Origin: an uncultured Chlamydiae bacterium
GTDB lineage: Bacteria > Chlamydiota > Chlamydiia > Chlamydiales > CALBHK01
Length of the DNA stretch: 5,074 nt
Assembly: GCA_937894565.1 (NCBI GenBank)
Contig: CALBHK010000410.1
Location: 1 to 5,074 of the forward strand
Direction: 5' to 3'
Under the pieces are notes generated by a model. It ran no database searches, was not told where the DNA came from, and worked only from the letters and a program-made list of their open reading frames with translations. The first letter of the stretch is position 1. Each line of letters opens with the position of its first letter. Shown piece after piece: positions 1 through 4,133 of this stretch. Both the position numbers and the translations under genes were made by a program.

Positions 1-108
1 CGCCACCGGATGGGCCTCGCCTTCAACGAGATGGTGAAGTCAGGTGAGTTGAAGGCGCCGATCGTGATCGGCCGCGATCACCTCGACTCCGGCTCCGTGG
101 CCTCGCCC
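1..108 (+). pseudogene. hutU: urocanate hydratase (HutU) internal fragment
   Basis: Frame 1 reads through the window start and gives a stretch containing GLAFNEMVKSGELKAPIV and then IGRDHLDSGSVASP. This is the highly conserved C-terminal-half segment of urocanate hydratase, the cytosolic NAD-dependent enzyme that converts urocanate to imidazolone propionate in histidine degradation. In the family, SGSVASP is followed by NRETE or similar. Here the codon after the proline (109-111) is Ile, and the reading continues as antisense of cvpA, so homology stops at about 108. The 5' part lies outside the window. The remaining C-terminus, usually well over 100 residues, is absent. The 36 residues left cannot be a working enzyme. 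The frame stays open to 774 only by chance across unrelated DNA. I am confident of the family; whether the break is biological is uncertain. Confidence 0.85.
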
Positions 109-269
109 ATCGGCAGGTACCGTCCGACCTCGGGCGCCCACCACTGGGCGATCACGAAGGCAGCGATCCAGCCCACCAGGGACATCATCTCGAACACCAG
201 CCCGCGCCACGCACCCAGCAGCAATGAAGCCACCAGCACCGCCAGCAGAATCCAGTCCGTGGCCGTCAC
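100..269 (-). pseudogene. cvpA: CvpA family membrane protein, N-terminal fragment
   Basis: Reading leftward from a GTG at 269-267, the protein begins MTATDWILLAVLVASLLLG. It continues through AWRGLVFEMMSLVGWIAAF to WWAPEVGRYLPMGEA. This is the N-terminus of CvpA (colicin V production protein family), an inner-membrane protein often encoded just upstream of purF. Two hydrophobic segments are visible (about residues 6-19 and 28-44), with the family's conserved W-R-G turn between them. Homology ends near residue 55-57, at 100-110, where the sequence becomes hutU sense strand; the frame stops at 78. About two thirds of a normal CvpA (roughly 160-200 residues) is missing. It starts 13 nt after the stop of the SPOR gene, the usual dedD-cvpA arrangement. 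I prefer the GTG start because the ATG at 273 is in another frame with no CvpA similarity. No strong ribosome binding site is visible. Confidence 0.8.
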
Positions 270-282
270 GCATCCAACCGGT

Positions 283-624
283 TCAAAGCGTCAGGATGGC
301 CGCTGGCAGGTCCAGCCCGCGGATCTTCGCGGCGGCTTTTTCCGCATCGGCCCGGTTGCTGAACGGTCCGACCCGGACCCGGGTCCGCTTGCCTTCGGGC
401 GTCTCCGCGACATGGATGTACGTGGTCAGACCGGCCCTTTCAACCTTGAGACGCGTTTCTTTCGCCTTGGCCGCATCGGCAAACGCCCCGACCTGAACGA
501 TGAAGCGCCCGCTGTCGGACGCAGCCGGCTTGGGCGCCGGCGCCTCCTTGCCTTCCAGCAAGGCCTGTGCCCGACTGCCGTCATCCACCGGCTTGGCAGC
601 TGGTTTGGGCTCGGGTTTGGGCAT
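283..624 (-). pseudogene. dedD: SPOR-domain protein (DedD-like), C-terminal part
   Basis: The minus strand encodes a Pro/Lys/Ala-rich linker (KPEPKPAAKP near the start) followed by a complete SPOR domain. The domain begins at GRFIVQVGAFADAAKAKETR, continues through TYIHVAETPEGKRTRVRVGP and ends FSNRADAEKAAAKIRGLDLP-AAILTL. SPOR domains bind denuded glycan strands of septal peptidoglycan. DedD-like cell-division proteins carry one at the periplasmic C-terminus, after a single N-terminal membrane anchor and a low-complexity linker. The anchor is missing here: the linker runs straight into DNA that on the plus strand is the BtrH-like gene, at about 602-624. The ATG at 624 and the GTG at 627 are therefore probably not native starts. 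The neighbour downstream is cvpA, which supports DedD over other SPOR proteins. The C-terminal half looks undamaged. Confidence 0.82.
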
Positions 625-1465
625 CACCTATCTGATGTTGCCGAATGCGCCAGTTCCCTTTTTGGTTCATGTACGTTCGCTGGGATACGAGGAGCGAGTA
701 TTCCAGACACTCGACATCCCCTTTACCTGGACCAGTTATGGTTCGATCGAAGAGGGGGCGCAAGCGCTGGATGATCTTCTCGACCAAGGACGTCCCGCCT
801 TGCTGCTGACCGACATCTTTCACTTGCCATATTTTGCGAGTCGCACCCATTTTCCTGGCCATGCCATAGTGGCTTGGCAACGCCAAGCGGCGGATGACTA
901 CATCTTGGTGACTGATACCGAGCGTCCCGCTCCCATCCCGTTGGCTCGTGCCGCATTGGCTCGTGCTCGCTTTTCTGAGCTGCCGCCCTTTTTCCATGCT
1001 GGCAATCTGTTCGCGCCTTCAGCCATCCATGCCCGGTATTCAGTCGAGCGGGTGGCCGCGGCCATACGCCATAACGCCCGTTTACTGCTGGAAGGCGCGC
1101 CTCATTCCGGTGTTGCCGCGCTAGACACCTGGCTGGCTGATCTTGGCCGTTGGGAGCGTGAAGGCGACTGGCGTTGGACGACACGGTTTGCCTACCAGAT
1201 CATCGAGCGGCGTGGCACGGGCGGCGGTGGCTTCCGTAAGATGTATGCGGAATTTCTGGAAGAGGCCGCATTGGCGGATCCGCACATTGCTGATCTGGGG
1301 CTGCCAGTGCTAATGGCGGAAAGTGCCCGTTGCTGGAGTGAGCTTGCGGTGGTTCTGAAGGATAGCTCCGAGAGCGAAAACTTTCCTGTGGAGCAGCTTT
1401 CGGAGGCTCTGCTATTAGTACGGGCAGCGGAACGTCGCTATTGCGACGCTGCCCTGACGTATTAA
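602..1465 (+). CDS. BtrH-like acyltransferase (BtrH_N + DUF4872), N-terminally truncated
   Basis: Homology begins at GLGSGLGITYLMLPN (from 602) and runs to the TAA at 1463-1465. The first part matches the papain-like BtrH N-terminal domain. It has the G-x-G-x-G-L-x-x-x-Y signature, LLLTDIFHLPYF, then PGHAIVAW with a candidate catalytic His at 860-862, and VTDTE with a candidate Asp at 914-916. The second part, including RRGTGGGGFRKMYAEFLEEA (about 1210-1270), is DUF4872-like. BtrH itself moves an acyl chain from an acyl carrier protein onto the aminoglycoside ribostamycin in butirosin synthesis; the substrate here is unknown. In this family the nucleophilic Cys lies in an HCxxxALR-type motif roughly 25-30 residues before GLGSGLG. 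That part is replaced here by antisense of the SPOR gene, so this copy lacks its nucleophile and has no native start. The frame is open back to 500, but residues before 602 are antisense. The gene lies 39 nt upstream of the first thioesterase, probably in the same operon. Confidence 0.75.
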   Translation, partial: GLGSGLGITYLMLPNAPVPFLVHVRSLGYEERVFQTLDIPFTWTSYGSIEEGAQALDDLLDQGRPALLLTDIFHLPYFASRTHFPGHAIVAWQRQAADDYILVTDTERPAPIPLARAALARARFSELPPFFHAGNLFAPSAIHARYSVERVAAAIRHNARLLLEGAPHSGVAALDTWLADLGRWEREGDWRWTTRFAYQIIERRGTGGGGFRKMYAEFLEEAALADPHIADLGLPVLMAESARCWSELAVVLKDSSESENFPVEQLSEALLLVRAAERRYCDAALTY

Positions 1466-1504
1466 TTAAGTTGATTCAATTGAAGTGTACTTAATGGATT
1501 GTAT

Positions 1505-1966
1505 ATGAAGTCAGAACTGGATCATGCAACGATGGCCAAGGCATTTTTCGGCAGTCAACATCCACTGTTCAACGCTTTCGGTATTGAAGTAGCGGCTGTC
1601 GCCGACGCCAAAGCGGAAATGACGATGCCATTTTCCGAGATGTTCTCCGACAGTCGCGGTGCATTGCACCGGGGCACACTGGTGACACTGCTCGACACAA
1701 CGTGCGGACTGGCCATTTTCTCCGCGCTCTGTTCACTCCGTCCGATTGCCACCATCGACCTGCGTGTCGATTACCTGCGTGCTATCCCAGTCCGCAGTGG
1801 ATTGCACGCAGTGGTCGAATGTATCGGTTGGACGGACAGCGTCGCTTTTATTACCGGCCGAGGCTATGCGCTGGGTGATGAGATGCCACTCGCCACGGTT
1901 ACCGGCTCGTTCGCCATCAACACCTTGGGGCCAGCTTTCAATTCAACGGAAAGGAGGACTGCATGA
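1505..1966 (+). CDS. PaaI-type hotdog-fold thioesterase 1
   Basis: This is a 153-residue protein, a normal length for a single hotdog domain. It likely hydrolyses an acyl thioester (acyl-CoA or acyl-ACP) in the cytoplasm. The core motif is HRGTLVTLLDTT (from residue 55), which follows the PaaI pattern H-x-G-(6)-D and puts the catalytic Asp at residue 64. The middle Gly of HGG is replaced by Arg. The later strand RVDYLRAIPVRSG is the usual D-Y-L-R-P/A-x-x-G segment of the family. I chose the ATG at 1505; a TTG two codons upstream (1499) is in frame but less likely, and no clear Shine-Dalgarno sequence precedes either. Its TGA overlaps the ATG of the second thioesterase (ATGA), so translation is probably coupled. 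The true substrate cannot be read from sequence. The pairing with a BtrH-like acyltransferase suggests a carrier-protein-bound acyl chain (inference). Confidence 0.8.
   Translation: MKSELDHATMAKAFFGSQHPLFNAFGIEVAAVADAKAEMTMPFSEMFSDSRGALHRGTLVTLLDTTCGLAIFSALCSLRPIATIDLRVDYLRAIPVRSGLHAVVECIGWTDSVAFITGRGYALGDEMPLATVTGSFAINTLGPAFNSTERRTA
1951..1957 (+). promoter_or_regulatory. Ribosome binding site for thioesterase 2
   Basis: AAGGAGG is a near-perfect Shine-Dalgarno sequence lying inside the end of the first thioesterase gene. It is 5 nt before the ATG at 1963 and 8 nt before a second in-frame ATG at 1966. The spacing slightly favours 1966, while the ATGA overlap favours 1963. Confidence 0.75.
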
Positions 1967-2427
1967 TGGGGATGGAGCGAGCAAGATCGGAATGTTATGA
2001 GGCGACATCGTTCATACAACCCGCGGTTCCCTTTCATGGATTCTTGGGATTACGCGAGGAGGTTGTAGAGGGAAAAACACTCTATCTAATCGATTTTTGC
2101 GAGAATCATGTCGGTAATCCCCTGCTTCGGACCTTCCATGGCGGCATTCTTGCCAGCTTTGGCGAGGTGGTAGCCGCTACTCATCTTGCACGCTCTTTGG
2201 GCATGATCGAGTTACCAGCCTGCTCCACGCTGACCTTTGATTACCTGCGGCCAGCGTTTGCTGGAACAATTTGCGCTCTCCCTCATATCGTGAGAGCGGG
2301 AAAGCGTATCACGACAGTCTCGGTGCAACTGCGTATGGGGGAAAAGTTGGTCTGCATCGGACGCTTTCTCTTTCCAGTAGGCTTCAAGAGCTTGGGAGGC
2401 AAGGCAGGAGGGGCGTCCGACTCATGA
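1963..2427 (+). CDS. PaaI-type hotdog-fold thioesterase 2
   Basis: This 154-residue protein has the single-domain hotdog layout: an N-terminal helix region with PFHGFLGLR, then the signature VGNPLLRTFHGGILASFGE (residues 50-68), then STLTFDYLRPAFAG and a C-terminal strand. It contains the canonical HGG (59-61). The acidic residue nine positions after the His is Glu 68 and not Asp; both occur in the superfamily. The predicted role is hydrolysis, or possibly binding, of an acyl-CoA/ACP thioester. It overlaps thioesterase 1 by 4 nt at the start and the next gene by 4 nt at the end, so three consecutive cistrons are translationally coupled. The two thioesterases share fold and motif but little sequence, which suggests a functional pair or heteromer and not a recent duplication (inference). 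Confidence 0.8.
   Translation: MMGMERARSECYEATSFIQPAVPFHGFLGLREEVVEGKTLYLIDFCENHVGNPLLRTFHGGILASFGEVVAATHLARSLGMIELPACSTLTFDYLRPAFAGTICALPHIVRAGKRITTVSVQLRMGEKLVCIGRFLFPVGFKSLGGKAGGASDS
2406..2413 (+). promoter_or_regulatory. Ribosome binding site for the truncated fourth gene
   Basis: AGGAGGGG lies 10 nt before the ATG at 2424 and inside the 3' end of thioesterase 2. With the ATGA overlap it marks a real downstream gene start, although that gene is cut short almost at once. Confidence 0.65.
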
Positions 2428-2437
2428 TCTCCGTAAC

Positions 2438-2454
2438 TGCAGGTTCATCCTGCA
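2438..2454. repeat. Small inverted repeat (6-bp stem, 5-nt loop)
   Basis: TGCAGG and CCTGCA flank the loop TTCAT. The stem lies just before a second perfect palindrome and near the operon/amidohydrolase junction. No run of T follows, so it is not a typical intrinsic terminator. Confidence 0.4.
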
Positions 2455-2460
2455 CGCGTT

Positions 2461-2474
2461 TCAGCCATGGCTGA
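2461..2474. repeat. Perfect 14-bp palindrome at a junction
   Basis: TCAGCCATGGCTGA is its own reverse complement. It contains the stop codon that closes the truncated fourth gene and lies directly before the amidohydrolase fragment. It could be a protein-binding site, a break or fold-back point, or chance. The sequence alone does not decide. Confidence 0.45.
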
Positions 2475-2663
2475 GCCTGCTCTCAAGTGCTGGTCGATTA
2501 CATGAAAGGACACGGCCGTCATAAGGTGCTGTTTGGCACCAACTACCCGATGATCACTCCTGCCAAAGCCTTGGAAGGCATTAGCGGACTTGGACTGGAT
2601 GAGCAGGCCCGCAGGTTGTTTCTGGGTGGCAACGCCTGCAAGATTTTTGCGGGTATTTTGTGA
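2475..2663 (+). pseudogene. Amidohydrolase (Amidohydro_2 family) C-terminal fragment
   Basis: The frame ending at the TGA 2661-2663 reads VLVDYMKGHGRHKVLFGTNY and then PMITPAKALEGISGLGLDEQ, ending ARRLFLGGNACKIFAGIL. This is the C-terminal end of TIM-barrel amidohydrolases related to ACMSD and 4-oxalomesaconate hydratase. The K-V-L-F-G-T-x-x-P strand normally carries a metal- or substrate-proximal Asp (FGTDFP or FGTDYP), but here the residue is Asn (GTNYP), as in a subset of family members. A stop at 2472-2474 closes the frame upstream and no start with a ribosome binding site is present. Only the last 60 or so residues of a protein of about 280-330 residues remain. The metal-binding H-x-H and the rest of the barrel are missing, so the fragment is non-functional. 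Homology clearly begins by about 2487. Confidence 0.75.
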
Positions 2664-2783
2664 TCCACGCCAGGCGGATGCCTGTGCTGTGGATGACGGC
2701 TTGCTGAAATACCTGTCACCGCTGGGGTGGCAACATATCAACTTGACCAGGCCAATTCCGACCGCTACGGGATGGAGCAAAAC
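2662..2783 (+). pseudogene. tnpA: Tn3-family transposase (TnpA) C-terminal remnant
   Basis: In frame 1 the reading is DPRQADACAVDDGLLKY followed by LSPLGWQHINLT (to 2748). L-S-P-L-G-W-x-H-I-N-L-T is the hallmark C-terminal motif of Tn3-family DDE transposases, which carry out replicative transposition. In intact enzymes NLT is followed by GDY-x-W, a basic stretch and a final F/Y-R-P-L-R. Here RPIPTATGW follows directly, which suggests that about 20 codons were lost, and the frame then runs on through the inverted repeat to 2838. Everything before about 2665, including the catalytic DDE residues, is absent. Only the last 30 or so residues of a roughly 1000-residue protein are present. Lying immediately inside a terminal inverted repeat is the correct place for a tnpA 3' end. 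Confidence 0.8.
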
Positions 2784-3217
2784 CTTAGCGTACGATTTTT
2801 TCCGTTTTCTGAGGCGACCCCTGTTAGAAACGGAGTAATGCGAGGAACATACTTATATGGATCTTCATTAAACTCAAAAGGTTCATCAATCTTCTTTTTT
2901 CGCTGTTCTAGTTTTTCTGATGAGAGCCATTCGGTTTCCGATGCCTCTGAAAAGCAAACAAAGTGTTTATTACCAAGCTCATGAATGGATAGATTTGTAA
3001 TGTCTGGGGATGGAGTTGTTGCCCCAATAATTGTGTTTTTCAACTCATCTGCATAGTTTTTGTCGTAAGAGGCTTTAACCATAATATAAAGCAGAACATC
3101 ATCGCCGTTTCCAATGACTATTTTGGGAGTGCCAACAACCTCTGTCACAAAAGCTCGTTCATAAAAATTATTTAAAACTTTCTTGAATAGGGCTTGGGTA
3201 TTATCGCGTTGATCCAT
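2765..3217 (-). pseudogene. Unrecognised AT-rich gene, 3' end replaced by Tn3 inverted repeat
   Basis: I do not recognise the family. The minus-strand protein starts MDQRDNTQALFKKVLNNFYE at 3217 and looks soluble: no signal peptide, no membrane segment, mixed alpha/beta character (for example KIVIGNGDDVLLYIMVK), and a charged stretch EKLEQRKKKIDEPFEF near residues 105-120. Residue 133 starts exactly at 2821, the outer base of the Tn3 inverted repeat. Residues 1-132 are therefore native, and the last 18 (GVASENGKNRTLRFCSIP) are transposon-encoded, ending at a TAG formed by transposon sequence. The original C-terminus is lost or lies elsewhere. Whether the fusion retains activity is unknown. 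The ATG has only a weak purine-rich upstream stretch (AGAG about 10 nt away on the minus strand). The base composition is AT-rich and unlike the segments to its left, so this is probably the resident target genome. Confidence 0.7.
2784..2821 (-). mobile_element. Tn3-family 38-bp terminal inverted repeat
   Basis: Read on the minus strand from 2821, the element begins GGGGTCGCCTCAGAAAACGG, continues AAAAAATCGTACGCTAAG and ends at 2784. It is 38 bp long, starts with GGGG and ends with CGTACGCTAAG, as Tn3-family terminal repeats of the Tn21/Tn501 group do. From memory, the middle CTCAGAAAACGGAAAA resembles Tn21 and the inner AAAATCGTACGCTAAG resembles Tn501/Tn1721, with a GGGTC outer end. The transposon interior lies to the left (tnpA remnant) and the target DNA begins at 2822. 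The first five flanking bases, TGTTA, would be one copy of the expected 5-bp target duplication. The second copy and the second inverted repeat are not in the window. Confidence 0.93.
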
Positions 3218-3237
3218 TTTTACATTTACTCTATAAA

Positions 3238-3591
3238 CAACAATGTGATGCCTTATTAGCCCAACGTTTTCACAATGATGGTTTAACAGGTCGCGTGTTA
3301 AGTTATTTGGATTTAGTTACCCGTTGTTATCCGAGTGCTGATGAAGTGGCAACGATTATGGGGCTAACAGGACGTAGTTTTCGCCGCCAATTAGCTGCCG
3401 AGCAAACCACCTTTAGACAACTTTTAGACCAAGCACGTTATCAAAAAGCAGCACACTATCTACAGTGTGGCCAATTCTCGGTCGATTATATTGCCGAACA
3501 ACTTGGTTATAGTGAGTCAGCCGCCTTTATTCATGCTTTTCAACGTTGGACAGGAAAAAGTCCTAGTGTGTTTAGAAAAGCCAATTCTTAA
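3238..3591 (+). pseudogene. AraC-family transcription regulator, C-terminal part with intact HTH domain
   Basis: The frame reads QQCDALLAQRFHNDGLTGRV from about 3238. It continues through ADEVATIMGLTGRSFRRQL and the second helix-turn-helix VDYIAEQLGYSESAAFIHAF, ending QRWTGKSPSVFRKANS before TAA. Both HTH motifs of the AraC/XylS DNA-binding domain and the conserved G-Y-S-E-S-A-A-F x(3)F-x-R-W-x-G-x-S-P-x-x-F/Y-R tail are complete. The QQCDALLAQR segment is the end of an N-terminal effector-binding domain of the arabinose-binding type, of which some 200 residues are missing. A GTG at 3295 could give a bare DNA-binding domain, but no good ribosome binding site precedes it. The upstream DNA belongs to the divergent gene at 3217, so the break lies within about 3218-3238. 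An isolated AraC DNA-binding domain can sometimes still bind its sites, but expression is doubtful here. Confidence 0.8.
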
Positions 3592-3592
3592 A

Positions 3593-3622
3593 GTCAAAAC
3601 AAGACGTTTGTTGGACATTTTT
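3593..3622 (+). terminator. Possible weak intrinsic terminator after the AraC fragment
   Basis: Just after the AraC stop, AACAA (3598-3602) pairs with TTGTT (3608-3612) around the loop GACGT. GTC (3593-3595) can pair with GAC (3614-3616) across a small internal mismatch. A run of five T follows at 3618-3622. The stem is AT-rich and weak, so this is only a candidate. The rest of the gap to 3689 is AT-rich, could hold the promoter of the next operon, and shows no clear -35/-10 pair. Confidence 0.3.
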
Positions 3623-3689
3623 ATCACAACATGATGACAGGAAAAGATTATCATTTAAGAATTAATAAATTTTTAATAATCAGTTAATT

Positions 3690-4112
3690 ATGAAGTTTTC
3701 CGAAAAGAGACTAGAGCAAATTTTTGACCGTACGTCAGGCTACTGTCATATTTGTCATGCTAAATTAGATTTTGATCGTTATGGTGATGTTGGCCGCAGC
3801 GGTTCGTGGGAAGTTGAACACTCAACTCCACAAGCCAAGGGTGGCACACATCATTTAAATAATTTGTATCCTGCTTGTATTAGTTGTAATCGTGCGAAAA
3901 GTGACAATAGTACACGCTCAGCACGGGCTAAACATGGTAAAAAACGTGCACCTTTATCGGTAAAAAAACGCCGACAGGCAAAAATGGTCAATGGTATGAA
4001 AGGTTCTGGCTTAGGCGTAATTGCTACGGCAATTATTAGTATTGATGTTTCAGGTGGTTTTATTGTGTTAGGCTTTGTGGTGGGTTATTTATTAAATCCC
4101 GATAAACACTAA
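3690..4112 (+). CDS. HNH endonuclease-like protein with C-terminal hydrophobic segment
   Basis: This 140-residue protein has a compact HNH zinc-finger nuclease fold at residues 15-75. It shows YCHICHAKLDF (Cys 19, Cys 22), the metal/catalytic EVEHSTPQAKGGTHHLNNL (His 44, Asn 57/58) and YPACISCNRAKSD (Cys 63, Cys 66, Asn 67). The four Cys bind a structural zinc and the H/N residues form the beta-beta-alpha metal site that cuts DNA. A very basic stretch (residues 79-98) follows. The last third is hydrophobic and Gly-rich: GLGVIATAIISI, then GGFIVLGFVVGYLL (about 107-135), probably one or two membrane segments ahead of NPDKH. An HNH domain joined to a membrane tail is unusual for a restriction enzyme. 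The ATG at 3690 has no clear Shine-Dalgarno sequence. The next gene starts 21 nt downstream, so an operon with the AIM24 protein is likely. All key nuclease residues are present, but the target is unknown. Confidence 0.82.
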   Translation: MKFSEKRLEQIFDRTSGYCHICHAKLDFDRYGDVGRSGSWEVEHSTPQAKGGTHHLNNLYPACISCNRAKSDNSTRSARAKHGKKRAPLSVKKRRQAKMVNGMKGSGLGVIATAIISIDVSGGFIVLGFVVGYLLNPDKH

Positions 4113-4133
4113 ATGGTATTTTAAGGAACAATT

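Larger units (their letters stand above)
2424..2474 (+). pseudogene. Start of an unidentified operon gene, truncated after 16 codons
   Basis: The ATG overlaps the TGA of thioesterase 2 and is preceded by a strong Shine-Dalgarno sequence. The reading is MISVTAGSSCTRFSHG followed by TGA at 2472-2474. It most likely represents the first codons of a larger operon member, broken by the junction that introduces the amidohydrolase fragment. The exact break, somewhere in about 2430-2480, cannot be fixed, so the last residues may not be native. There is too little sequence to name a family. A genuine 16-residue peptide is a weaker alternative. Confidence 0.5.

Noticed and set aside
224..496. Plus-strand frame of 90 residues
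   Set aside because: Antisense shadow of the SPOR-domain gene, which has clear homology on the minus strand.
500..601. N-terminal extension of the BtrH-like frame
   Set aside because: These residues are antisense of the SPOR linker and domain and do not match the BtrH family; the frame is open by chance in GC-rich DNA.
10..774. Long plus-strand open frame of 254 residues
   Set aside because: Only the first 33 residues are HutU. The rest is antisense of the cvpA and SPOR genes and an out-of-frame stretch of the BtrH gene; it has no coherent domain.
581..1184. Two minus-strand frames (581-997 and 723-1184)
   Set aside because: Both are shadows opposite the well-supported BtrH-like gene, with no family-like sequence.
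2445..2780. Minus-strand frame of 111 residues
   Set aside because: Runs antisense to the amidohydrolase and TnpA remnants, which have recognisable motifs on the plus strand.
2727..2984. Plus-strand frame of 85 residues across the Tn3 repeat
   Set aside because: Crosses from transposon into antisense of the AT-rich gene; no domain, and explained by the features on either side.
3255..3290. Possible integron attC site (GCCCAAC resembles an inverse core)
   Set aside because: No matching GTTRRRY core at a suitable distance and no paired imperfect palindrome; the bases lie inside the AraC coding frame.
3635..3687. Short plus-strand peptide frame upstream of the HNH gene
   Set aside because: Seventeen codons or fewer in AT-rich DNA with no convincing context; most likely non-coding leader sequence.
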